NCBI GenBank assembly: GCA_900469475.1
Contig: UBXG01000005.1
Location: 248,001-312,000 of the forward strand
DNA from: Hyphomicrobiales bacterium
GTDB lineage: Bacteria > Pseudomonadota > Alphaproteobacteria > Rhizobiales > Rhizobiaceae
Length of the DNA: 64,000 bases
Direction: 5' to 3'
The stretch's first letter is position 1. Each line of letters starts with the position of its first letter. The notes beneath the pieces are model-generated. The model saw only the letters and a list, made by a program, of their open reading frames with translations, did not search any database and was not told where the DNA came from. The translations under genes and the position numbers were made by a program. This document shows, piece by piece, positions 55,077-62,978 of this stretch.

Positions 55077-56321
55077 TCAGAGCGCGTTGAGCAGCGCCGT
55101 CGTCGCCCAGCCGTCAGCCGGCATACCCAGGCGGAACTGTTCCTTCTGGATCGCGACACGCGTGCCGGAGCCGAGGATGCCGTCGATCTTGCCGACATCA
55201 TAGCCGCGAGCCACTAGCTTGGTCTGAAGCGCCTTCATGTCGACATCGTTCAGGCCCGGCTCGGGATTGCCCTTGTTATAGGGCGGTGCGCCGGCGAAAC
55301 GCGTGGCGAAATAGGCGGCCGATGTCGTGTAGATGAACGACTGGTTCCATCCGAGAAAAGCATTGTAGTTCGGATAGGTCAGGAAGGTGGGACCTTTGCG
55401 GCCCTGCGGCATGATGAGCGCAGCCGGCAACGAGGCGAAATTCGTATTGCCGTCGCGCGGCTTGACGCCGAGCTTGAACCAGTCACCGGCCGTCAACGTG
55501 CCGCCGATGCCGGATTTTTCCCAAGGCAGATTGTCTGGTACCGAAACCTCCTGCAGCCAGGGTTGATCGCGAACGAAACCGAGACTTTGGAGAAATTTTG
55601 CCGTGGTCAGAATGACGTCAGGCGCGCTGGTCTTCAAGTTGACGTGGCCGTCGCCATCGCCATCGGTGCCGTAAGCAATGATCGAGGGCGGGAGCATCTG
55701 CGTCTGGCCAATTTCCCCAGCCCACGCGCCGGTCGTCGTTGCCGGATCAGCGTCGCCGTCCTGCACCATCTTGATCAGGGCGATCAGTCGCGGGCGGAAG
55801 GAATCCGGCCGGCGGCAATCATGAGCGAGGGTGACCAAGGCGTTGCGGGTGTTGAAATTGCCCTGAACTGCGCCGAAATCTGTTTCCATGGCCCAATAGG
55901 TTGTGATCACGGCCGCAGGAATACCATAATCCTGTTCGGCCTTGGCGAAGACGTCGGCATATTGCTTCATCTTCTGGCGGCCGATGTCGAGACGGCCCTG
56001 GCTTACGGTGCGCTGGGAGAATTCGAGGAAGGTCTGGCGGAAGACACCCTGACTGCGGTCCATGGCAAGAACCTTCTGGTCAATCTGGGCGCCGGCGAGC
56101 GTCTTGTCGGCAGCGGCAGCATCTGCGCCATCGGCAATCGCCTCAGCCTTCACGCCGGCCAGAAATGCGGTGAGATCGCCGCCGCAGGCTACCTTCGGAG
56201 TGGCGTCACTGCTCGCGGGCGGTACTGCAGCCGGTGCTGCGCTTTGAGCCAACGCCGTACCGGTCATGGCTGAAGCGAGGAGCAACGCAAGCGCGCCGCG
56301 TCGAATGGTGTGACGATCCAT
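55077..56321 (-). CDS. Lytic murein transglycosylase (MltB-like, SLT_2) with peptidoglycan-binding domain
   Basis: 414 residues from ATG 56321 (AAAGGAT upstream). Signal peptide ending SAMTGTALAQS. The SLT_2 domain (about 50-340) has the catalytic Glu in ITTYWAMETDFGAVQGNFNT, here TYWAMETDFG, and AGEIGQTQMLPPS. A C-terminal PG_binding_1 repeat (LQTKLVARGYDVGKIDGILG, about 355-412) binds the wall. It cleaves glycan strands with 1,6-anhydro product in the periplasm. The next gene on the same strand is a lysozyme, possibly co-transcribed. Confidence 0.9.
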   Translation of the reverse strand: MDRHTIRRGALALLLASAMTGTALAQSAAPAAVPPASSDATPKVACGGDLTAFLAGVKAEAIADGADAAAADKTLAGAQIDQKVLAMDRSQGVFRQTFLEFSQRTVSQGRLDIGRQKMKQYADVFAKAEQDYGIPAAVITTYWAMETDFGAVQGNFNTRNALVTLAHDCRRPDSFRPRLIALIKMVQDGDADPATTTGAWAGEIGQTQMLPPSIIAYGTDGDGDGHVNLKTSAPDVILTTAKFLQSLGFVRDQPWLQEVSVPDNLPWEKSGIGGTLTAGDWFKLGVKPRDGNTNFASLPAALIMPQGRKGPTFLTYPNYNAFLGWNQSFIYTTSAAYFATRFAGAPPYNKGNPEPGLNDVDMKALQTKLVARGYDVGKIDGILGSGTRVAIQKEQFRLGMPADGWATTALLNAL

Positions 56322-56400
56322 GAGCGATCCTTTCCAGTGATAGAATAGGGTCGCTTTCACAGAAGATTGTGACATAAGCAAGAGAGAATTGGCTGCAGTC

Positions 56401-57192
56401 TCAAGAATTTCCTTGCTTCTCTACTGCCGCCACCCAGTTGTGCCAATTTTGTTCGGAACCGGCAAAAACATTGATATCCGTCGGACCCTTGATGCCGGGG
56501 ATGACGCCCGTCGAGGTATATTGCCAGAAGGCCCAGCTGCGGTCTGCGTAGGTCTCTTTCGGATGCTTGGCGACAGATCGGACCCAGAAGTGATAGTCCT
56601 TGAAATAGCCGACTAGATTTTCGCGGTGAAAGTCGACCGAAGTATAGATGATCGGGCGCTTGCCGTAATAGGCCTGCAGGCGATCCATAAAGCGCTTGAT
56701 CTCGGTGCGTACCGTTTCGGGAGCCGGTCTGGTCTTGCAAGTGGGGGAGCCCGGGTTCCATTCGACATCCACGACGGGCGGAAGCGCCATGACATCCTTC
56801 GGCACGTTGCGGATGAACCAATCGGCCTGCTCGTCGGCCGTCGAGCAGAAATAGAAGAAATGATAGGGCGCATGCAGAAGTCCGGCGGCACTTGCTTCAT
56901 TCCAATATTCGGTGAAGCGTGGATCGATCCGATCCTTGCCTTCCGTCGCCTTGATGAAGACGAAGGCGACTCCGGAGCCTTTGACTGCTTTCCAATCGAT
57001 ATCGCCCTGCCATTTGGAAATATCGATGCCATGGATGGGATGGCGCTGCGGATGATCACGGCCGAAATCTTGCGGTTTCGTATCGGCGAACCTGGTCTTG
57101 GGAAGGGCCGCCGTCGAGAGGGCGTCATAGCCCGTTGTGCAGCCAGTCAAGGCAAGAGCGAGCGGCAGTAGGCATGCCAGAAGCCGGCGCAT
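56401..57192 (-). CDS. GH25 lysozyme lipoprotein
   Basis: 263 residues from ATG 57192. Lipobox LALTGC (Cys about 18) predicts an outer-membrane lipoprotein. The GH25 fold is clear: HGIDISKWQGDIDW with catalytic Asp, AFVFIKATEG, PYHFFYF, VVDVEWN (catalytic Asp-Glu), PIIYTS and the end WAFWQYTSTG. It hydrolyses the glycan backbone of peptidoglycan. Its neighbour downstream is the MltB-like enzyme, about 80 bases away. Confidence 0.88.
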   Translation of the reverse strand: MRRLLACLLPLALALTGCTTGYDALSTAALPKTRFADTKPQDFGRDHPQRHPIHGIDISKWQGDIDWKAVKGSGVAFVFIKATEGKDRIDPRFTEYWNEASAAGLLHAPYHFFYFCSTADEQADWFIRNVPKDVMALPPVVDVEWNPGSPTCKTRPAPETVRTEIKRFMDRLQAYYGKRPIIYTSVDFHRENLVGYFKDYHFWVRSVAKHPKETYADRSWAFWQYTSTGVIPGIKGPTDINVFAGSEQNWHNWVAAVEKQGNS

Positions 57193-57406
57193 AGATATCC
57201 TGTTATGGCCCGAGTGATCTTGCTGCCCCAAGATTTGGCTTCCGTAATGTGGTCCCCGAGAATCCGAAAGAGCGGCAGACCGTACTGTTTCCAGCCGATC
57301 TTGCCACTTTATTCACCATATCAACGTAAAAAATGCGTTATCTTCAAGCAAATTCTTATGCTTGGCGCCTTCCGAGGCCGGATTTTGCGCTGGAATCTGC
57401 CGTCGC

Positions 57407-58081
57407 TCAGGCGCCGTGCCGGGTCGCTACAGCCCGCCAGGCGTAACCACGGCCGATCTTTTCGGTTTTCACCGACATGCCCCGCACTGCAGCCTTCTCT
57501 TCGAGCACGGTCAAAAGATCGGCGCGGGGAGTGACGTGGAATTTCTTCAGCCAGCCTTTGAGCATGGCACGGAACCAGCCTGGCAACCCTTCCTGCTGGC
57601 CGAAATCGACGATGTGAAGCTCGCCGCCCGGTGCGACTGCGTCGAGCGATGCGTCGATGGCATCTTTCCAGTCGGGGATCATCGACAGCGCGTAGGAGAC
57701 CATGACACGGTCGAAGCCCTCGGTGCCGAAATCGTCGGGCGAGAAAGCAGTGGCATCGGCGACGCGAAAATCCGGCATCTGTTTCAGGCCGCGGAAATTA
57801 TTGCGGGCGGAGATCAGCATTTCCTGCGAGATATCGAGGCCATAAAGGCGGGCAGAAGGGAAGCGCCGATAGGCGAGCAGCATATTGCGGCCGGTGCCGC
57901 AGCCCACTTCCAGAAGCGAGCCGCCCACGGGGACATTCAGCTGTTCGATCGTGCGATCGCGGCCGAATAGGTAATATTTGCGGGTCAGGTCATAGATGTG
58001 ACGCTGATAGCGGTACATGCCGTCCATCAGCTTGGCGTGGTTGTTCGCGCTGGTTTCTATGCCCGTGTCCGCCTGGCTCAC
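57407..58081 (-). CDS. btaB: Diacylglyceryl homoserine N-methyltransferase
   Basis: 224 residues. It carries the N-terminal MDGMYRYQRHIYDLTRKYYLFGRD segment of BtaB followed by SAM motif I, LLEVGCGTGRNML (about residue 53), and YGLDISQEML. BtaB adds three methyl groups to diacylglyceryl homoserine to give DGTS betaine lipid. Its ATG overlaps the btaA stop (ATGA). In Sinorhizobium this lipid replaces phospholipids under phosphate limitation. Confidence 0.92.
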   Translation of the reverse strand: MSQADTGIETSANNHAKLMDGMYRYQRHIYDLTRKYYLFGRDRTIEQLNVPVGGSLLEVGCGTGRNMLLAYRRFPSARLYGLDISQEMLISARNNFRGLKQMPDFRVADATAFSPDDFGTEGFDRVMVSYALSMIPDWKDAIDASLDAVAPGGELHIVDFGQQEGLPGWFRAMLKGWLKKFHVTPRADLLTVLEEKAAVRGMSVKTEKIGRGYAWRAVATRHGA

Positions 58082-59325
58082 GCTTTTTTCCCGTAGATGT
58101 GGAAGCCGCCATAAATGGCCGAGCGATCACGAACATTGAGTTCCTGCGAACGCTCCTCGAAATAGACCCACTGGTCGCGGATCGCTGGAGAAAGGCGGCC
58201 TTCGATGATGCTCTTTTCGGCGGCCGTGCGGAAGATGACACGGGCGCCTTCGCGCGCTGTCCGGGTGATCTCCGTCCAGAGGCCATTGAGCTGCTCGTCG
58301 GTCATCCAGTCCTGCGCATCGAGGAGGATATAGCGATCGCGCGAAGCTGCCGGCTTCGAAGCGAGAAGCTCGGTGAAATTGGCGTGATGGACGCTTACAC
58401 GATCGGCATTGGCGCGGATCGCAGCATAGTGCTCCGGCTTGAGATAGGTGGGCAGGGGACCCTGATGCTGGGCAGCGTAACGCCGCGAGAATGCCTGCCA
58501 GGCAAAGTAATTGTCACGCATCGGGAAATGACAGGCGAGCTTCTCCAGACGATGTTTCAGCACGGCGGAAATGGAATCGTCACCGGCCAGGCTTGCAAGT
58601 TCGTCATATTGCTGCGGCGGGATGCCAAGGCCGAAGAGCGAGCTCTTGCGGCCGAGCAGCCAGCGAACTGCCGGTTTGTCGAAGATCGGAGCGATTTCTT
58701 CCTCGAAGAACTGACGCTGCTCGCGCATGGTACGGGCTTCAGTCATCTTTTGGAGGCGAACGCCGTGCAGGCGTGCCAGTATATGGGCAGCGCCGATAAA
58801 CCGGCCGAGAAGGCCGGTCTTGTAGATATTGCGGTTGAAGACCGTGATGCGGCGGCGGCCATAGAGATCGCGACCATCCCAGTAGTCAGCCGTTGCCGTG
58901 TCGAGGCGCGGCGCGATGAACTGGTCGTAGGCTTGGCTATTGCCCGCAAAATTGGCCGTTCCGAAGAAACGCACCAGGTCCGTATGGCCGGGAAGCAAGC
59001 GGAAGGCTGCAAGCTTCAGCTTGTTCAGTGCGATGTGGTGGCGATTGAGATCGACGACATCGATGGATGCGGGATTTTGCGAGAGATAGGCGAGCATGTT
59101 GCAGCCGCCCGAACCGATGGTGACGATGCGATGATGCGCTTCCAGCTCCATCGCCTCCATATCGATATCCGGATCTTCCCAAATCTGCGGATAGACAAGG
59201 CCGGAAAACAACATGCCGAACAAGCGCTCGGAAAGGCCTGCCTTAGACAGTGCCTTGTGCTGCAGCAGAGCGTCCTTGAGTTTCCGGTTCTTTTGGAGAC
59301 CGGCATCCGGGGCGAATTCCGTCAT
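58078..59325 (-). CDS. btaA: S-adenosylmethionine:diacylglycerol 3-amino-3-carboxypropyl transferase
   Basis: 415 residues, usual length. The BtaA pattern includes LFSGLVYPQIWEDPDIDMEAM near the start, the SAM site IVTIGSGGCNMLAYL, then DVVDLNRHHIALNKLKLAAF and RDRYILLDAQDWMTDEQL, cut here to YILLDAQDW. It transfers the 3-amino-3-carboxypropyl group of SAM to diacylglycerol, the first step of betaine lipid synthesis. ATG 59325 is followed by btaB in an operon. A possible Pho box lies 50 bases upstream. Confidence 0.93.
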   Translation of the reverse strand: MTEFAPDAGLQKNRKLKDALLQHKALSKAGLSERLFGMLFSGLVYPQIWEDPDIDMEAMELEAHHRIVTIGSGGCNMLAYLSQNPASIDVVDLNRHHIALNKLKLAAFRLLPGHTDLVRFFGTANFAGNSQAYDQFIAPRLDTATADYWDGRDLYGRRRITVFNRNIYKTGLLGRFIGAAHILARLHGVRLQKMTEARTMREQRQFFEEEIAPIFDKPAVRWLLGRKSSLFGLGIPPQQYDELASLAGDDSISAVLKHRLEKLACHFPMRDNYFAWQAFSRRYAAQHQGPLPTYLKPEHYAAIRANADRVSVHHANFTELLASKPAASRDRYILLDAQDWMTDEQLNGLWTEITRTAREGARVIFRTAAEKSIIEGRLSPAIRDQWVYFEERSQELNVRDRSAIYGGFHIYGKKA

Positions 59326-59374
59326 CTGAGTCTTGTCACCGATTTGTGAATTTCAGGGCGTGTAACCCGGCAAT

Positions 59375-59392
59375 GCTACAGTCTGATGACGC
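59375..59392 (-). promoter_or_regulatory. Possible Pho box upstream of btaAB
   Basis: On the minus strand GCGTCAT-CAGA-CTGTAGC (59392-59375) resembles the rhizobial Pho box (two CTGTCAT-type 7-mers 4 bases apart), matching 9 of 14 positions. It lies 50 bases ahead of btaA, whose homologue in Sinorhizobium is PhoB-controlled. The match is partial. Confidence 0.4.
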
Positions 59393-59517
59393 GGGCTGTT
59401 GGCAGATCCAGCTGCAAAGCATCCTTGCACATATTTAAGGAGCCCTGATCATCATAGGTCTTTCATCTTGCTGCGTTTCCTGATTGTCTCCGCCTACCTT
59501 TCTGGAGAGTATGCGAC

Positions 59518-60906
59518 ATGCGTTTGATATCGAGAGTGATCGGGGCTCTTATTGTTCTGCTGCTGATCATTGTCGCCGGCGGAGCCGTCTGGCTCTCTCT
59601 TTATCCGCCGGAATTGCTAAAGGTCGGCGACGGCTACGCGGCAAAGATCGTCTGCTCCAATACGTTCGTGGCCAAGCGGGACCCGGACAAGGTGATGGAG
59701 GAAGATGTCCAGGCTCCCGGCAATCCGGCATTGAAGCTCATTCGCGTCTATGTCGATCGGGACGAGGGTGTGGTGACGGCCCGTTTCCTGGGATTGTTCG
59801 CGCCGAACCGTGCGCTTTATCGCGGTGCGCTCGGCTGTGCGCTGGTGCCGGACGGTGATCTGCAAACGGCTCGCAGCGCCGTCTTCCTCAACAAGTTGAA
59901 GGCGCCGAAGAGCGATGCGGTTTGGCCCGATGGAGATACGGTAAACCTCGGTCAGGGTGACGTGGGGAAGAAGCTTGCCGATGTCGTATCGAATCCGGAT
60001 CTCGCCGGGCCGGCCATGCGTGCGATCGTCGTCGTCAAGGATGGCCGTATTGTCGCCGAGACCTATGGCGATGGCTTCAGCAAGGCAACGCCGCTGATAG
60101 GCTGGTCGATGACGAAGACGGTGAATGCCGCGATTATCGGCCGACTCATGCTGGCCGGGCGCATGTCCTTCGACGATCAGAATCTTCTGCCGCAATGGAG
60201 CGCCGACTCGCGCAAGAACATCAAGCTCAGCGATCTTCTCGCCATGGAAAGCGGGCTTGCGTTCAATGAATCCTATGGCACCGTATCGGATGTAACGCGC
60301 ATGCTTTATCTCGACGCGGATGTGACGAGCCTAGCAGCCAATGCGCGTCAGCTGGCAGCGCCGGGCGAGCGTTTCAGCTATTCCAGTGGCACGGCTGCGC
60401 TGCTTTCCCGCCTCTGGATGAACCGGCTGCCCAATCTGAGCGCTGCCATCTCCTATCCGCGAGAGGCACTCTTCGGGCCGCTCGGCATGTATAGCGCCGT
60501 TTTCGAAGCCGACGAGCGCGGCACCTTCGTCGGCAGTTCCTATCTCTATGCCAATGCCCGGGATTGGGCGCGCTTCGGCATGTTTCTGCTGCAAGACGGG
60601 GTCTGGAATGGGCATCGTCTGCTGCCGGAGGGATTCGTCGGCGCCATGCGCACGCCGACGAAGGCTTCCGAGGGCGTTTACTCGCAGGTTCAGGCCTGGC
60701 TTGCGGGGCCCGGCGGCTCTAACGCCCAATTCGGTCTGCCCGCGGATGCATTTTGGATGACCGGTCATGACGGCCAAACGGTCGCAATCGTCCCGTCGGC
60801 CAATCTCGTCGTCGTGCGGATGGGGCTGACGCCGACCTGGGCGGATTATCGGCCGCAAATCCTGCTGAAGCGGATCATGGATGCGATAAAGCCGGCCACG
60901 AATTAG
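59518..60906 (+). CDS. Serine hydrolase, class C beta-lactamase family
   Basis: 462 residues. One N-terminal membrane anchor (IGALIVLLLIIVAGGAVWLSLY). The serine-hydrolase motifs are SMTK (SxxK, nucleophile about residue 199) in GWSMTKTVNAAIIG, a YSS triad (YxN-like) in FSYSSGTAALLSRLW and the third motif HDGQ near the end. It resembles membrane-bound EstB/6-aminohexanoate-dimer-hydrolase-like proteins; the role could be in ester or peptide hydrolysis. It is divergent from btaA. Start ATG 59518 has a weak site. Confidence 0.8.
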   Translation: MRLISRVIGALIVLLLIIVAGGAVWLSLYPPELLKVGDGYAAKIVCSNTFVAKRDPDKVMEEDVQAPGNPALKLIRVYVDRDEGVVTARFLGLFAPNRALYRGALGCALVPDGDLQTARSAVFLNKLKAPKSDAVWPDGDTVNLGQGDVGKKLADVVSNPDLAGPAMRAIVVVKDGRIVAETYGDGFSKATPLIGWSMTKTVNAAIIGRLMLAGRMSFDDQNLLPQWSADSRKNIKLSDLLAMESGLAFNESYGTVSDVTRMLYLDADVTSLAANARQLAAPGERFSYSSGTAALLSRLWMNRLPNLSAAISYPREALFGPLGMYSAVFEADERGTFVGSSYLYANARDWARFGMFLLQDGVWNGHRLLPEGFVGAMRTPTKASEGVYSQVQAWLAGPGGSNAQFGLPADAFWMTGHDGQTVAIVPSANLVVVRMGLTPTWADYRPQILLKRIMDAIKPATN

Positions 60907-60935
60907 GCCGGCTTCTCAGAACTATCTAGATAAAA

Positions 60936-62090
60936 TCAGTAATTGCCGTTGGCGACGTCAGTCAGGCCCTTGCGCTTGGCGTCGTAGTAATAGCCGCGGG
61001 CATAAAGCTGCACGGCATTGGCTTCCTTGTTTTGAGCCTTACTGTCGGCCGTCATCCATGCACCGCGTAGATATTTGGCAGCATATTTGATGTTGGTTTC
61101 CGCGTCCAGGAGGCCGGACGCCGGGCCTTCGTAGCCCATGGACTTCGCCGTATTATACTTGATCTGCATCAGGCCGAAATATCCGGCGCGATTATAGGCT
61201 TTCGGATTGTAGCGGCTTTCGCGATGCACAACGCGATGGATCAGGGATTCCGGAATTTCGTAAAGCTTGGCGTATTTCTGGATGAGCTTCGAAACGTAGC
61301 TCTTTTGCTCAGCCGGAACATCGGAATCGTAATTCGCAGTGTTGGGGGTGGTCATGACGGCCGGCACGACCGTCGGACCGCTGCTGTCGAAATTGAAGTC
61401 ATAATGCATGCGATTGTCGGCATAGCGCGGAACGCCCATCTGCGCGGGCGTGGCGAAAGCGACTTCAGTCTGCGGTGTCGAACCTGGACGCGGCGTCGGC
61501 ACGGCGACCTGAATGGCCGCAACATCCGATGTCATCGGAATGCCGGGTTGGCTCTGAGCCACGGAGGAGGAAACCGGCGTGAGCGCGGCATCACCAGGGC
61601 GCGCCGGATTAGGCATCGGGATAGCGACCACGGAAGGCACCAGCGGCACGTCGGACGCGGCATAGGCTGCTGCGGCTGAATTGCTGCCGGCTGGAGCGCC
61701 TGTTGCGGCAGCGATTGCGGCGGTTCCCTGATTGGCAGCGCTCGCAACAGGCGTGCCGAAACGTCCCGCGTCCATCTGCTGCTGGCTTGCAGCTGCAACG
61801 TTTGTCGAACCCGGAACAACGCGACCGGACTTTGCCATTGCCGTCTGTTGCGGCTGCCGCGGACCGATGAAATTCGGCGATATCGTGGCCACTGCCACGC
61901 CGCCTGCTGTAGGCGCGGCCGGGCCAGTTGCGGTCAGGGTCGTATTCGGATGCGGCACGTTGGCGTGTGCCGACGGGAGTTCTGCCTGAGACGTCTGCTG
62001 CTGAGTGCTTGCACACCCGGCGAGAGCGCCGCACATCATTGCCGACAAGGCAACGCTGCGCTTCAGGCTGGGAAATCCGATCGTTACCAT
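60936..62090 (-). CDS. Lytic transglycosylase (SLT family 1) lipoprotein
   Basis: 384 residues from ATG 62090. Lipobox ALAGC (Cys about 26) indicates a lipoprotein. A long Ala-, Pro-, Ser- and Thr-rich linker (about 30-230) leads to the SLT domain (about 260-380), whose catalytic Glu is in VVHRESRYNPKAYNRAGYFGLMQIK, abbreviated HRESRYNP and GYFGLMQI. It cleaves peptidoglycan glycan strands in the periplasm. The frame upstream to 62150 is unlikely to be translated. Confidence 0.87.
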   Translation of the reverse strand: MVTIGFPSLKRSVALSAMMCGALAGCASTQQQTSQAELPSAHANVPHPNTTLTATGPAAPTAGGVAVATISPNFIGPRQPQQTAMAKSGRVVPGSTNVAAASQQQMDAGRFGTPVASAANQGTAAIAAATGAPAGSNSAAAAYAASDVPLVPSVVAIPMPNPARPGDAALTPVSSSVAQSQPGIPMTSDVAAIQVAVPTPRPGSTPQTEVAFATPAQMGVPRYADNRMHYDFNFDSSGPTVVPAVMTTPNTANYDSDVPAEQKSYVSKLIQKYAKLYEIPESLIHRVVHRESRYNPKAYNRAGYFGLMQIKYNTAKSMGYEGPASGLLDAETNIKYAAKYLRGAWMTADSKAQNKEANAVQLYARGYYYDAKRKGLTDVANGNY

Positions 62091-62224
62091 TCTGTCACTT
62101 TCGAAAAAACCAAACCTAATTTCGATGCAATTCGGCCACAGGACCGCCAAATTCGGTCACAGGATCGATAAAATTATGAATCCCCATTAACCTATCCGTG
62201 ATCGCCTCGCAACCCTGCACCGCC

Positions 62225-62860
62225 TCAGGCGGCCATCCGGCGGTATCCGGCGGTCACTGCACCGGCTGCAATCAGCAGGGTTCCCCCCGTTCTGTTAACA
62301 GCGCGTTGCACGCTTGCCTTGCGGATGAAGCCGCGTGCCATATCGGCGACGAAGACGTAAATAAGCGAATTCAAGGCCGCTAAAGTGAGGAAAGTTGCCT
62401 CTAGAATAAGCGTTTGCTGAAGAAATGGCTTCGACATGTCGAGAAATTGCGGAACGAAGGCAATAAAGAAGACGATGCTCTTCGGGTTGAGGGCGGTCAC
62501 AACGTATGAGTGTAAGAGAATTTTTAACGGTTTTTCCTCTGGGAGATTGTCGTTGTCGCCCATCGGTCCCGTCACAATAGGGGCTCTCCAGAGCTTGATT
62601 CCGAGGAAAACGAGATAGGCTGCGCCGATCAGCTTCAGAATTGTGAATAGTGTCGCTGAAGTGGCAAGGAGGGCGCCGAGACCGGCGAGCGAAGCGGTCA
62701 TTGCCGTGAAATCGCCAAGCGTGACGCCAGTCACCGTTGCCAGCGCCGTCTTGCGGCCGTGGCCTAGTGCATAGGATATGACGAGGAGAATGGTCGGGCC
62801 TGGTATGGCCAGCATAATGCAGGATGCGGCGGCGAAAGCGAGCCAGGTTTCGATGGACAT
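62225..62860 (-). CDS. LysE family amino acid exporter
   Basis: 211 residues with six membrane segments. The start (ASCIMLAIPGPTILLVISYALGHGRK) and VTGVTLGDFTAM are typical of LysE/RhtB. It exports amino acids or their derivatives. GGGAGGATTCC precedes ATG 62860. Two palindromic GATTG-NN-CAATC-like repeats (62925-62959) lie upstream and could be its regulatory sites. Confidence 0.87.
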   Translation of the reverse strand: MSIETWLAFAAASCIMLAIPGPTILLVISYALGHGRKTALATVTGVTLGDFTAMTASLAGLGALLATSATLFTILKLIGAAYLVFLGIKLWRAPIVTGPMGDNDNLPEEKPLKILLHSYVVTALNPKSIVFFIAFVPQFLDMSKPFLQQTLILEATFLTLAALNSLIYVFVADMARGFIRKASVQRAVNRTGGTLLIAAGAVTAGYRRMAA

Positions 62861-62924
62861 GGAATCCTCCCTAATTCCTATTTCGCCGCCAGCAAAGACA
62901 TCGGATTAGCGATCCGTCAACCGC

Positions 62925-62959
62925 TTGATTGACAATCGGGCCGCCTGATTATCAATCAG
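62925..62959. promoter_or_regulatory. Paired 13-bp palindromic repeats upstream of the LysE gene
   Basis: TTGATTGACAATC (62925-62937) and CTGATTATCAATC (62945-62957) repeat with a 20-base period, and each is itself nearly palindromic; the second extends to CTGATT-ATC-AATCAG (62945-62959). They lie 65-100 bases before the LysE start and just after the pfp stop. Two sites two helical turns apart suggest cooperative binding of a regulator, unnamed. Confidence 0.4.
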
Positions 62960-62978
62960 TCCGTTGATCACAGATCTA

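Noticed and set aside
58099..59349. Long open frame (416 codons) on the plus strand
   Set aside because: Antisense to btaA; btaA has full family conservation and an operon partner.
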